Below are positions 17,175 to 26,196 of a stretch of 64,000 nucleotides of DNA, piece after piece. The notes under the pieces are model-generated. The model saw only the letters and a list, made by a program, of their open reading frames with translations, was not told where the DNA came from and searched no databases. This stretch comes from Clostridia bacterium (lineage in GTDB: Bacteria; Bacillota; Clostridia; Christensenellales; Borkfalkiaceae): the NCBI GenBank assembly GCA_017399945.1, contig JAFQAQ010000020.1, forward strand, positions 62,001-126,000. Reading direction: 5' to 3'. Each line of letters starts with the position of its first letter. Position 1 is the stretch's first letter. A program made the position numbers and the translations under genes.

Positions 17175-17858
17175 ATGGAAAGCAAAATCATCAATCCAAT
17201 AGCCTATATCAAAACGGATTTTAAGGAAAAATTCGGTATTCCAAGACAAAGCGGAAGGTCGCCATCTAGCGTTGGCGAGATTGTTTTTCGCAAGGAATTT
17301 TCAGACGAAAATGCGTTTCGTGGTATAGAAGAATTTTCTCATTTATGGATAGTGTTTGACTTTAACGCCGTAACTAAAACGGAGTTTTCGCCTATGATAC
17401 GCCCGCCAAGGCTTGGCGGAAACAAAAAGGTGGGGGTTTTTGCCAGCCGTTCTCCTTTTAGACCAAACGGACTTGGTCTTTCTTCGGTTAAACTTGAAAA
17501 GGTTACTAAAAATACAGACGGAACTATCTCGATTGCGGTAAGTGGGGTTGACCTCTTGGACGGCACGCCCGTTTACGATATAAAACCTTATATCCCTTCT
17601 TGCGATTGCCACGTGGACGCAAAAGGTGGGTTTTCCGAACAGTTTACTAATTACCAATTAAACGTAGTTATCCCCGACCAACTTTTATCCCTTATTCCAA
17701 TAGAAAAACGCAAGGCGTTGATAGAATGCTTAAAAGACGATCCAAGGCCTTCCTATCAAGACGATGACAGAGAATACGGCATGGCGTTTAGCCGTTTTAA
17801 CGTTAAGTTTAAGGTGGAAAAGGACACCCTTACGGTAATTGCAATCGATAACCTATAA
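17175..17858 (+). CDS. trmO: tRNA (N6-threonylcarbamoyladenosine-37) N6-methyltransferase, TrmO/TsaA family
   Basis: 227 aa from ATG 17175; the frame opens earlier at a GTG (17139) that lies upstream of the -10 and has no ribosome site. The protein matches the TsaA/YaeB family: NPIAYIKTDFKEKFGIPRQS, RGIEEFSHLWIVFDF, MIRPPRLGGNKKVGVFASRS and RPNGLGLSSVKLEKV. The beta-barrel uses S-adenosylmethionine to methylate t6A37 in tRNA(Thr). The C-terminal piece DDREYGMAFSRFNVKFKV is also family-like. Stand-alone gene with its own terminator. Confidence 0.9.
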   Translation: MESKIINPIAYIKTDFKEKFGIPRQSGRSPSSVGEIVFRKEFSDENAFRGIEEFSHLWIVFDFNAVTKTEFSPMIRPPRLGGNKKVGVFASRSPFRPNGLGLSSVKLEKVTKNTDGTISIAVSGVDLLDGTPVYDIKPYIPSCDCHVDAKGGFSEQFTNYQLNVVIPDQLLSLIPIEKRKALIECLKDDPRPSYQDDDREYGMAFSRFNVKFKVEKDTLTVIAIDNL

Positions 17859-17864
17859 AAAATT

Positions 17865-17892
17865 GCGGGAAAGACCTTTTGGTCTTTCCCGC
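17865..17892. terminator. Bidirectional terminator between trmO and cls
   Basis: Perfect 12-bp stem GCGGGAAAGACC and its complement with TTTT loop; T-runs follow in both directions. Confidence 0.92.
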
Positions 17893-17901
17893 TTTCTTGT
17901 T

Positions 17902-19461
17902 TTATAGCATTGGGGCAAATATTTTTATTATCGAGCGCAACAGTCTTCTAAAAACGCCTATTTTGTTAGTCTGTTTAGTAACTTCAATCGACCTTTCAAG
18001 CGTTTTAGTAACGTCTTGTTTAATATGCTCTACCGCGTCGCATTTATATAACAACACTCCGTTTTCAAAGTGATGAACTAAACTTCTATAATCAAGGTTT
18101 ATAGTGCCAATCATTGCATAGTTATCGTCCGATAAATAAGTTTTTGCGTGTATAAAACCCGACTCGAACTCGTAAATTCTTACACCTGCTTTAATTAGTC
18201 GGTCGTAATAACTTTTACTCATTTCAAAAACGATTTTTTTATCGGGAATACGTGGAAGAATTATTCTTACGTCCACCCCACGCATAGCAGTGTTTTCAAT
18301 GGTTTGGCATAGGTCGTTATCAATAATTAAATAAGGTGTGGTTACGTAAACGTATTTAGTGGCGCTATTAAATAAATTTTGTATAACGCTTTTGCCTACC
18401 GAACGTTCGTAAATAGGTTTGGGCCCGTCCCCAAAAGGAATAACGTATCCGTTAGAATCCGTTTGAGTGTTGGGATAATAATCGAAATTATCTTGCGGAA
18501 GAGTTTTAACGTTCATACCGTAATCTATTAAAAACAGTTTAGTCAGTTCCCAAACTGCGTTGCCTTCAAGTCTAATAGCAGTGTCTTTCCACTCGCCAAA
18601 ACGTATTTTTTCGCCGATATACTCGTCGGCAATATTAATACCACCCGTATATCCTATCTTTCCGTCGATAACGGTAATCTTTCTATGGTTTCGGTTATTA
18701 AACTCCCCGTCGGCGCTGCCTTTTAACCTAGAAAAACAAACGGCTTCTATCCCCATTTTTCTAAGCGTTTTATAATAACTTCCAGAAAGGGTTGCCATAC
18801 ACCCGATATCGTCGTAAACCACCCTTACGGTAACGCCTTCTTTAACCTTTTGAGTTAATAAGTCTAAAATATCCGACCAAAAAACACCTTCGTCTATTAT
18901 AAAATATTCCATAAAGATAAATTTTTTGGCTAGCGAAAGGTCGTTTAGCAAACTTGTTTTCATACTCTTTCCACTTTCAAAATAAGTGGTTTTAGTATGG
19001 TCGAACACTTGCGAACTTGATATAGCGCCAAGCATCTTTGCGTGAGAACCAACGACGGAATTTTCTTTTACTAAATTCTGATAGGCACTATCGTCTTTTT
19101 GGTATTCGTATCGCTTAAATTCTTTTAGTCTTTGGACAAACCTACCTTTTAGTTTTCTTGAATAAAACATAAAGTATAGCATAAACCCAACTATTGGTAA
19201 AATTAAAACGAAAACCACCCACGGCACTTTATAGTCTGGGTTATCGTCGGACGCAATTATTTTTACAACGCAAAAGACGTGAGTAATAAGTGCCGCAAGA
19301 TAAAATAACGGTATATAATAACAACACGCAACCACTATGCCTATAACGGCAAGCACTTCTAAAATAGAAATGATAATGGCAATAATAAACCTTACGGGGA
19401 TATAACTATACTCCCTTTCTTTAATTTCTTTACCGTCAGAATATTTGTATTTTCTTTTCAT
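17902..19461 (-). CDS. cls: Cardiolipin synthase (phospholipase D family)
   Basis: 519 aa, the normal length. Two N-terminal membrane segments (about 28-50 and 55-80, plus a third near 95-115) anchor a cytoplasmic catalytic part with two HKD motifs: HRKITVIDG in the first half and HAKTYLSDD in the second. It joins two phosphatidylglycerol molecules to give cardiolipin and glycerol. A perfect AT-rich palindrome lies upstream. The ribosome-binding site before ATG 19461 is weak. Stand-alone; pgsA, which makes the phosphatidylglycerol precursor, is elsewhere in the window. Confidence 0.94.
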   Translation of the reverse strand: MKRKYKYSDGKEIKEREYSYIPVRFIIAIIISILEVLAVIGIVVACCYYIPLFYLAALITHVFCVVKIIASDDNPDYKVPWVVFVLILPIVGFMLYFMFYSRKLKGRFVQRLKEFKRYEYQKDDSAYQNLVKENSVVGSHAKMLGAISSSQVFDHTKTTYFESGKSMKTSLLNDLSLAKKFIFMEYFIIDEGVFWSDILDLLTQKVKEGVTVRVVYDDIGCMATLSGSYYKTLRKMGIEAVCFSRLKGSADGEFNNRNHRKITVIDGKIGYTGGINIADEYIGEKIRFGEWKDTAIRLEGNAVWELTKLFLIDYGMNVKTLPQDNFDYYPNTQTDSNGYVIPFGDGPKPIYERSVGKSVIQNLFNSATKYVYVTTPYLIIDNDLCQTIENTAMRGVDVRIILPRIPDKKIVFEMSKSYYDRLIKAGVRIYEFESGFIHAKTYLSDDNYAMIGTINLDYRSLVHHFENGVLLYKCDAVEHIKQDVTKTLERSIEVTKQTNKIGVFRRLLRSIIKIFAPML

Positions 19462-19501
19462 ATCTATACACTCTTTGGTTTGGTATATAATAATTATAGA
19501 A

Positions 19502-19523
19502 AAATATTATTTAAATAATATTT
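19502..19523. repeat. Perfect 22-bp AT palindrome upstream of cls
   Basis: Arms AAATATTAT (19502-19510) and ATAATATTT (19515-19523) around TTAA. It lies next to a candidate leftward -10 (TATAAT, 19493-19498) for cls and could be a regulator site or simply part of an AT-rich promoter. Confidence 0.4.
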
Positions 19524-19594
19524 AAAAAAAGTAAAAGTTTTATTAAAAAGGTCTAAAAAAGCCGAAAACCGTTGATAATCAATCTATTAAACCA

Positions 19595-19625
19595 AAAAAA
19601 CCCAAGCATTGAGCTTGGGTTTTTT
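19595..19625. terminator. Terminator after hydA
   Basis: Stem AAAAAACCCAAGC and its complement with ATTGA loop, between hydA and the cls upstream region. Confidence 0.85.
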
Positions 19626-19640
19626 AAGTTGCTTATAAAA

Positions 19641-21410
19641 CTAGTTCTTGAATTTTTCCTTGCCAGCGTAGTGGGTGTGGAGTAATTCGTGCGCTTTATG
19701 AGAGTTGGGTTTTTCCAAGAAATCTTCATACAACTTTTTAACTTGTTCGTTGTTGTGAGAAGCACGGATAACCGAAAGTTCGTCTTCTTGATATAAAGCA
19801 CCTGCACGTTTTTGTTTGTAGGTATCTAAAATATCGTCGCTTTCGTTAGGCAAGAAGCAAGGTTTAACGAACGGTTGACCACCACCTGCAACGCAACCAC
19901 CTGGGCAACCCATAATTTCGATGAAGTGATACGGGCTGTTGCCTGCTTTAATTTGTTCTAATAGAACGCTTGCGTTTTTCATGCCGTGCGCAACTGCAAC
20001 TTTAACTTCCTTGCCACCTAAAACGTAGGTTGCTTCTTTAACGCCTTCAAAACCACGAACGTCGGTTAATTCAACCTTTTCAAGTTCCTTGCCGTTAAGA
20101 ACGAAAGCGGCAGTACGAAGTGCGGCTTCCATAACGCCACCGGTTACGCCGAAGATAACGCCTGCGCCGGTGTATTCGCCAACGATATCGTTATCGAATT
20201 TTTCGTCTGGCAGTTTATCGAATCTGATACCTGCACGTTTAATTAACTTGCCAAGTTCTCTGGTAGTTAAAACTGCGTCCACGTCTTGAAGTCCGTTAAC
20301 CGAAAGTTCAGGACGAGTTTTTTCGTATTTTTTAGCAGTACAAGGCATAATGGAAACTACGAATAAATCCTTAGGATCAATACCGTTCTTTTCAGCCCAG
20401 TAGTTCTTTAAGATTGCGCCGAACATTTCGTGTGGGGATTTGCAAGAAGACAAATGGTCTAAAAGTTCGGGATAGTTGTATTCGCAGTAGTTTACCCAAC
20501 CCGGAGAACAAGAAGTAATCATTGGGAGAGTGCCACCGTTAGTGATTCTTCCAAGAAGTTCGGTTGCTTCTTCCATAATGGTTAGGTCGGCTGCAAAGTT
20601 TGTATCAAAAACTCTCTTAAATCCTAAACGACGGAGAGCAGAAACCATTTTGCCGGTAACCCTTGTTCCGATAGGCATATCGAATTCTTCGCCCAACGCT
20701 GCCCTAACTGCAGGTGCAGTTTGAACTACGACGAATTTGCCCGCCTTAAACGCTGCATCTACCTTTTCAATTTCACTAACTTCCATTAAAGCACCGGTAG
20801 GACAAACGCTTACGCATTGACCGCACATAATACAAGGAGAGTTAGCAAAACTTCTGTTTTCAGCAGGAGCAACGATAGTGTTAAAACCACGGTTTTCAAA
20901 ACCTAAAATACCCAAGCCGTGTGCGTTTTTGCATCTTTCGATACATCTTCCACAAAGCACGCACTTAGAAGTGTCTCTCTTGATAGCGGGGGTTAACTTA
21001 TCGATGGTAACGGCTGTTTTTTCGCCGTTATAATAGTTTTCTCTTGCGCCGGTTAATTTTGCAACGTGTAATAATTCACACTTGCCGTTCTTGTCACATT
21101 CTTGGCATTCTCTGTTGTGGTTAGAAAGAATAAGTTCAACGCTCATTCTTCTTGCTTCAACAGCCTTGGGAGAAGAAATGGTGATTTCCATACCTTCTGC
21201 GATAGGATATACGCAAGAAGCAACTAGTCCCCTAGCGCCCGTAGCTTCTACTAAGCATACACGACAAGACGCTTTGGAGCATTCGCCGTGATTGTAAGCG
21301 CATAGAGAGGGAATTTCAAATCCGCATTTTTTAGCGGCTTCTAGAATAGTAAGCCCTTCTTCTACTTGAAAGGGTACGCCTTCGATTTTTATATTTATCA
21401 TCTTAGCCAT
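19641..21410 (-). CDS. hydA: [FeFe]-hydrogenase catalytic subunit HydA (NAD-linked, trimeric type)
   Basis: 589 aa. A NuoG-like N-terminus holds a [2Fe-2S] ferredoxin domain (Cys37, 49, 52, 66), the His-Cys cluster motif (His98, Cys102, 105, 111) and two [4Fe-4S] clusters (CVLCGRCIERC near 150-160, CIMCGQCVSVCP near 193-204). The H-cluster domain has the three signature loops: TSCSPGW (Cys301 first), MPCTAKKYE (Cys357) and MGCPGGCVAGGGQP (Cys502, Cys506). It produces or consumes H2. With HydB and HydC it matches enzymes that oxidise NADH and ferredoxin together. Ribosome site TAGGAG. Last gene of glnN-hydCBA. Maturases HydEFG are not in the window. Confidence 0.95.
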   Translation of the reverse strand: MAKMINIKIEGVPFQVEEGLTILEAAKKCGFEIPSLCAYNHGECSKASCRVCLVEATGARGLVASCVYPIAEGMEITISSPKAVEARRMSVELILSNHNRECQECDKNGKCELLHVAKLTGARENYYNGEKTAVTIDKLTPAIKRDTSKCVLCGRCIERCKNAHGLGILGFENRGFNTIVAPAENRSFANSPCIMCGQCVSVCPTGALMEVSEIEKVDAAFKAGKFVVVQTAPAVRAALGEEFDMPIGTRVTGKMVSALRRLGFKRVFDTNFAADLTIMEEATELLGRITNGGTLPMITSCSPGWVNYCEYNYPELLDHLSSCKSPHEMFGAILKNYWAEKNGIDPKDLFVVSIMPCTAKKYEKTRPELSVNGLQDVDAVLTTRELGKLIKRAGIRFDKLPDEKFDNDIVGEYTGAGVIFGVTGGVMEAALRTAAFVLNGKELEKVELTDVRGFEGVKEATYVLGGKEVKVAVAHGMKNASVLLEQIKAGNSPYHFIEIMGCPGGCVAGGGQPFVKPCFLPNESDDILDTYKQKRAGALYQEDELSVIRASHNNEQVKKLYEDFLEKPNSHKAHELLHTHYAGKEKFKN

Positions 21411-21425
21411 ATTATCTTTCTCCTA

Positions 21426-23306
21426 TTACTTTTTGGAAATAGCGTTAAACTTACAAGAAGACATACATAAACCACACTTAACACACTTGTCGTTTATTAC
21501 ACGAGAAGGTAGTTTGTGTCCGGGTGCAACGTAGTCAGTCTTGGTAATTGCGCTAACGGGACATTGTCTTTCGCAAAGTCCACAACCGATACATTTGTCT
21601 TGGTCGATAACGTAACTCATAAGGTCTTTACATACGTGTGCAGGACATTTTTTATCAACGATATGCGCAACGTATTCTTCCTTAAAGTGTTTTAGAGTAG
21701 ACAAAATTGGGTTTGGAGCAGTTTGACCTAACGCACAGAGTGAGTTGCGTTGGATGTGAGCTGCAAGTTCTTGCAAGTTATCTAAATCTTCCATAGTTGC
21801 TTGACCTTTGGTGATTTTGGTTAAGGTTTCAAGCATTCTCTTAGTACCGATACGGCAAGGAGAACATTTACCGCAAGATTCGTCACAAATAAATTCCATA
21901 TAGAACTTAGCAACGTCTACCATACAGTTGTCTTCGTCCATAACGATTGCACCACCAGAACCCATCATGGAGCCCTTTGCAACTAAGGAGTCGAAATCGA
22001 TAGAAGTATCAAGGTCTTCTTTGGTTAAACAACCACCGGAAGGACCACCCGTTTGAATTGCCTTAAATTCTTTACCGTTAGGAATACCGCCGCCGATATC
22101 GTAAATAAGTTCCCTTAAAGTCGTGCCCATTGGAACTTCAACTAAACCAACGTTGTTTACCTTTCCGCCGAGTGCGAATACCTTCGTGCCCTTACTCTTT
22201 TCAGTTCCAAGCGCAGCAAACTTTTCTTTACCTTCTCTTAAAATATAAGGAATACAAGCAAGAGTTTCTACGTTATTAACGATAGTGGGCTTGCCCCATA
22301 AACCTTTAACTGCGGGGAACGGAGGACGAGGACGTGGCATACCACGTTGACCTTCGATAGAGTTAAGGAGCGCAGTTTCTTCACCGCAAACGAAAGCGCC
22401 TGCACCTAAACGAATATGTACTCTAAAACTGAAATTCGTTCCTAAAATATTGTCGCCTAAAAGTCCTAATTCTTCTGCTTGTTTAATAGCGAGTTTAAGT
22501 CTGTTAACTGCGATTGGATATTCCGCACGAACGTAAAAATAACCGTTTTGTGCGCCGATAGCGTAACCTGCAATCATCATACCTTCGATAACTGCTAGTG
22601 GGTTACCTTCTAAAATCGACCTATCCATGAACGCACCGGGGTCACCTTCGTCACCGTTACAAACGACGTATTTTTCGCCTTCTGGTTGAGCGTAAGCAAA
22701 TTGCCACTTTCTACCAGTGGGGAATCCTGCGCCACCACGACCACGAATACCTGCGTCTAATACTTCGTTGATAACTTCTTGTCTATCCATTTGAAGTGCC
22801 CTAGCAAGACCTTGGAAAGCGCCTGCGCCTAAGCCTTCTTCAATTTTTTCGGGGTTAATGCTACCACAACCGTGCAGAGCAATACGAACTTGCTTTTTAT
22901 AGAAAGTAATGTCTTCTTGCTTTTTAATCTTTTCTTGCGTGGTAGGATCTACGTATAAAAGTCTTTCGATAGTTTGGCCACCGATAAGGTCTTTTTCAAC
23001 GATTTCGGTTACGTCTTCAATTTTTACCATTCTATAAAGGGTGTCTTCGGGATAAATCTTAACGAAGGGACCTTGAGAACAGAAACCGAAACAACCTGCT
23101 TGGTTAACGGTAACCTTGTCTTCTAAACCCTTTTCTTTAATTTGTTTTTTAAGTTCTCCCATAATGGTAGATGAGTTAGAAGATAAACAACCCGTACCAC
23201 CACAAAGAACTAAATGGCGTTTTCCGTCTTCACCGGTAAACTTTTGCGAAAGGCATTTAGAACATTCTTGAGAAACTTTATTTAATTGGTCAAAACTCTT
23301 AATCAT
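21426..23306 (-). CDS. hydB: Hydrogenase subunit HydB (NuoF-like flavoprotein)
   Basis: 626 aa from ATG 23306, chosen because AAGGAG lies just upstream; a start at 23339 would overlap hydC and lacks that site. N-terminal thioredoxin-like [2Fe-2S] domain (Cys35, 40, 72, 76), then the NuoF core that binds FMN and NAD(H) (GRGGAGFPTGRKW, NGDEGDPGAFMDR) and a [4Fe-4S] site (CGKCSPCRIGTKR). The C-terminus adds two ferredoxin-type motifs (CIGCGLCERQCP and CVKCGLCMSSCK). This is the NADH-oxidising subunit of trimeric hydrogenase and probably where electron bifurcation occurs. The hydC stop is four bases upstream. Confidence 0.94.
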   Translation of the reverse strand: MIKSFDQLNKVSQECSKCLSQKFTGEDGKRHLVLCGGTGCLSSNSSTIMGELKKQIKEKGLEDKVTVNQAGCFGFCSQGPFVKIYPEDTLYRMVKIEDVTEIVEKDLIGGQTIERLLYVDPTTQEKIKKQEDITFYKKQVRIALHGCGSINPEKIEEGLGAGAFQGLARALQMDRQEVINEVLDAGIRGRGGAGFPTGRKWQFAYAQPEGEKYVVCNGDEGDPGAFMDRSILEGNPLAVIEGMMIAGYAIGAQNGYFYVRAEYPIAVNRLKLAIKQAEELGLLGDNILGTNFSFRVHIRLGAGAFVCGEETALLNSIEGQRGMPRPRPPFPAVKGLWGKPTIVNNVETLACIPYILREGKEKFAALGTEKSKGTKVFALGGKVNNVGLVEVPMGTTLRELIYDIGGGIPNGKEFKAIQTGGPSGGCLTKEDLDTSIDFDSLVAKGSMMGSGGAIVMDEDNCMVDVAKFYMEFICDESCGKCSPCRIGTKRMLETLTKITKGQATMEDLDNLQELAAHIQRNSLCALGQTAPNPILSTLKHFKEEYVAHIVDKKCPAHVCKDLMSYVIDQDKCIGCGLCERQCPVSAITKTDYVAPGHKLPSRVINDKCVKCGLCMSSCKFNAISKK

Positions 23307-23310
23307 AAAC

Positions 23311-23793
23311 TTAGTTCTCCTTTGCTTTGTATTCTTCAACGATATCTTTAACTGCGCTTACCGAAACTTTGGGGTAAACCTTTCCGTTAATAGTAACGGC
23401 AGGGGCAATACCACAAGCACCAATACAACGCAAAGCGTCAATAGTAAACAAACCGTCGTCAGTAGTTTCACCTGCTTTGATATTAAGTAGTTCACTAAAC
23501 TTGTCTATAACTTGTTGAGCGCCTTTTACGTAACAAGCAGTTCCTAAACAAACGCCGATAACGTACTTTCCCTTTGGTTTAAGGGAGAAAAAGGAATAAA
23601 AAGTTACAACACCGTAAATTTCCGCAACTGAAACACCCGTTCTTTTGGAGATGATTTCTTGTACTTCTAGGGGAATATATCCGTATTCCTTTTGAACGTC
23701 ACTCAAAATCATCATAAGAGGCGTGTTTTCGCCTACGTACCTGTCGCAAATTTCGTTAATTTGCTTAACAGCCGTCTCTTGTAAATGAGCCAT
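23311..23793 (-). CDS. hydC: Hydrogenase subunit HydC (NuoE-like, [2Fe-2S])
   Basis: 160 aa, typical NuoE-like thioredoxin-fold protein. Cluster ligands Cys82, Cys87, Cys123 and Cys127 fall in CLGTACYVKG and LRCIGACGIAP. The helical N-terminus (EYGYIPLEVQEIISKRTGV) is family-typical. It relays electrons within the HydABC hydrogenase. AAAGGAGGG precedes ATG 23793. It follows glnN by 37 bases with no terminator in between, so it is probably cotranscribed with glnN. Confidence 0.94.
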   Translation of the reverse strand: MAHLQETAVKQINEICDRYVGENTPLMMILSDVQKEYGYIPLEVQEIISKRTGVSVAEIYGVVTFYSFFSLKPKGKYVIGVCLGTACYVKGAQQVIDKFSELLNIKAGETTDDGLFTIDALRCIGACGIAPAVTINGKVYPKVSVSAVKDIVEEYKAKEN

Positions 23794-23830
23794 GATAGCC
23801 CTCCTTTAATGTTTTTTAATTTTTAATAAA

Positions 23831-25930
23831 TTAGTACTTTACGCTATACAAAATGTCCTCGTATACGGGATAAGGATTAAATTCCTCTCCAATAATCAAT
23901 TCCATTGCGTCCGCGTATTTTCTAAGTTTTTCCATGTCAGGCAATAATTTACCCTTGCAATACTCTGCCCTTTGCTTTGCAGGAAGACTTGCCTTGTACC
24001 CGTCAAGATGCTTGCAAAGTTTGTTAAGATAAACGTTAAACTTGTCGGCAAGGGTGGAAATATCTTTTAAGATACCTTCTTCAAGCGCGACGTTAAGTTC
24101 TGGATATTCCTTTTTGCCTTTAATTTCTTTTAGAATAAAAGTTTGATATTTAACTATGGACGGAATTACTTGTTTTCTAGCCATATCCAAAGCGGTAAGC
24201 GCCTCTATATGCACGATATTTGCGTAGTTTTCAAACAAGATTTCCATTCTAGAACGAATTTCGTTTTCGGATAAAACCGCGTGCTTTTTAAATGTCGCCA
24301 CGTTTTTATCAAGCGCGTAATAAGGCAAGGCGTCCACCGTGCTTTTTAAATTCAAAAGTCCACGTCTTTCAGCTTCCTTTTCCCATTCCTTAGAATAGTT
24401 GTTGCCACTGAATATAATTCTATCGTGATTAGTTATAGTTTCTTTTAATAGAGCGTGTAGTTCGGCGTTAAAGTCGGTTGCCCTTTCAAGTCTATCGGCA
24501 AACTGACAAAGTTCTTCTGCAACGATAGTGTTTATGATAAAGTTGGGGCAAGAGATATTTGCCGAAGAGCCAACCATACGGAACTCAAACTTATTACCCG
24601 TAAACGCAAATGGAGAAGTTCTGTTTCTGTCGGTAGAATCCTTACGGATAGGTGGTAATACCGAAAGACCTATTTGCAATTCGCCACGGGTTTTTGCGTT
24701 ATAGTCGGTGTCTTCTTTAATTGCTTTAAGCACACCTTCGAGTTCTTCGCCTAGATAAATAGATATAATCGCGGGTGGAGCTTCGGAAGCACCTAGTCTA
24801 TGGTCGTTACCGGCAGTTGCAACTGAAATTCTAAGTAAATCTTGATATTCGTCCACAGCCTTAATAACCGCCAAAAGGAAAAGCAAGAAACGCGCGTTGG
24901 TTTGTGGAGTTTCGCCCGGTTCTAAAAGGTTTTCACCCTTATCGGTAGATAGCGACCAGTTGTTGTGTTTACCACTACCGCTTACCGACGCGAAAGGTTT
25001 TTCGTGCAACAAGCACACTAGACCGTGACGGTTTGCAACGCTTTTAAGGGTTTCCATAGTAAGTTGATTGTGGTCGGAAGCAAGGTTACAAGAAGTAAAC
25101 ACGCAAGCTAGTTCGTGCTGAGCGGGCGCAACTTCGTTGTGTTTGGTCTTTGCGTAAACGCCTAGTTTCCAAAGTTCTTCGTCCACTTCTTTCATAAAAC
25201 CGGCTACCCTTGATTTGATAGCGCCGTAATAGTGGTCTTCTAATTCTTGTCCCTTAGCAGGTCTAGCACCGAAAAGCGTTCTTCCACAATGTATTAAGTC
25301 CAAACGTTTTTCGTAAACTTTTTTGTCGATTAAAAAATATTCTTGTTCAGCGCCTACGGTAGGCACTACCGTTTGAGTGGTGTTATCGCCGAATAATCTT
25401 AAAACTCTAAGCGCTTGTTTTTTAAGCGCGGTCATAGAACGGAGAAGTGGCGTTTTTTTATCCAAAGCTTCCCCACCGTACGAACAAAAGGCAGTGGGAA
25501 CGTAAAAACTGCCGTCTTTTATAAACGCGTAGGAAGTGGGGTCCCAAGCAGTGTATCCACGCGCTTCGAAGGTTGCCCTTAAACCACCGCTAGGAAAACT
25601 TGAAGCGTCCGATTCGCCTTTTACCAAAGACTTTTCAGAAAACTTCATAATAACTTCGCCGGTACCCGTAGGCTCTATAAATCCATCGTGTTTTTCGGCA
25701 GTAATACCAGTCATCGGTTGGAACCAATGGGTAAAGTGAGTAGCGCCGTTTTCAATAGCCCACTCCTTCATAGCTTTTGCAACCGATTTTGCTGTTTGTA
25801 TGGTCAACGGCTCGCCAAACTCTATCGCGCGTCTTACTGCGATATAGTCGTTTTCAGGCAAGCGTTCGCGCATTACCTTATCGTTAAAAACTTTTGAACC
25901 GAAAATTTCGGGGATTTCGCTAGCTTTCAT
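23831..25930 (-). CDS. glnN: Glutamine synthetase type III
   Basis: 699 aa, the size of GSIII (types I and II are about 350-470 aa). It makes glutamine from glutamate, ammonia and ATP. The N-terminal HFTHWFQPMTGITAEKHDGF and the segment PTVGAEQEYFLID, with metal-binding glutamates, are GSIII signatures; NEVAPAQHELACVF, LLHEKPFASVSGSGKHNNWS and FRMVGSSANISCPNF follow in order. A good promoter lies upstream and GGGAGAG precedes ATG 25930. First gene of an apparent operon with hydCBA. The usual regulators (GlnR, PII) are not nearby. Confidence 0.96.
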   Translation of the reverse strand: MKASEIPEIFGSKVFNDKVMRERLPENDYIAVRRAIEFGEPLTIQTAKSVAKAMKEWAIENGATHFTHWFQPMTGITAEKHDGFIEPTGTGEVIMKFSEKSLVKGESDASSFPSGGLRATFEARGYTAWDPTSYAFIKDGSFYVPTAFCSYGGEALDKKTPLLRSMTALKKQALRVLRLFGDNTTQTVVPTVGAEQEYFLIDKKVYEKRLDLIHCGRTLFGARPAKGQELEDHYYGAIKSRVAGFMKEVDEELWKLGVYAKTKHNEVAPAQHELACVFTSCNLASDHNQLTMETLKSVANRHGLVCLLHEKPFASVSGSGKHNNWSLSTDKGENLLEPGETPQTNARFLLFLLAVIKAVDEYQDLLRISVATAGNDHRLGASEAPPAIISIYLGEELEGVLKAIKEDTDYNAKTRGELQIGLSVLPPIRKDSTDRNRTSPFAFTGNKFEFRMVGSSANISCPNFIINTIVAEELCQFADRLERATDFNAELHALLKETITNHDRIIFSGNNYSKEWEKEAERRGLLNLKSTVDALPYYALDKNVATFKKHAVLSENEIRSRMEILFENYANIVHIEALTALDMARKQVIPSIVKYQTFILKEIKGKKEYPELNVALEEGILKDISTLADKFNVYLNKLCKHLDGYKASLPAKQRAEYCKGKLLPDMEKLRKYADAMELIIGEEFNPYPVYEDILYSVKY

Positions 25931-25970
25931 AAAGCTCTCCCATTGTGACTAGTTTTTATATATATTAAAT

Positions 25971-25999
25971 ATCTTACCATTATTAACAAAGGTTGTCAA
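25971..25999 (-). promoter_or_regulatory. Promoter of the glnN-hyd operon
   Basis: TTGACA (25994-25999), 17-bp spacer, TAAGAT (25971-25976), read leftward. Confidence 0.7.
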
Positions 26000-26111
26000 T
26001 TTTATTTTTGACATTATTTTAATATAATCCCCTTAAAACTTGCCTAAAAGGTCGTTTCTTACCCTTTTGGTAAAAAAATTATATTTTTTTCCCACAACTT
26101 TTTTCCTATCG

Positions 26112-26140
26112 TTGACAACGAGCAAAAAAGATTTTATAAT
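26112..26140 (+). promoter_or_regulatory. Consensus promoter of guaA
   Basis: TTGACA (26112-26117), exactly 17 bp, TATAAT (26135-26140). The leader to ATG 26197 would be about 50 nt. Confidence 0.85.
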
Positions 26141-26156
26141 TTAATATATATTTAAC

Positions 26157-26181
26157 TTTGGGAAAACTCCCAAAAATTTTT
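26157..26181 (+). promoter_or_regulatory. Small hairpin with T-run in the guaA leader
   Basis: TTTGGGA and TCCCAAA (26157-26163, 26168-26174) with AAAC loop, then AATTTTT. It lies between the start of transcription and the ribosome site, so it could act as a weak attenuator or as 5' end protection. The leader is too short for a purine riboswitch. Confidence 0.4.
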
Positions 26182-26196
26182 ACTTGGAGATTATAT

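Noticed and set aside
23307..23339. Overlap or programmed frameshift between hydC and hydB
   Set aside because: The overlap vanishes when hydB starts at ATG 23306, which has the AAGGAG site.
26141..26196. Purine riboswitch before guaA
   Set aside because: Only about 50 nt of leader, with one small hairpin; no three-way junction sequence.
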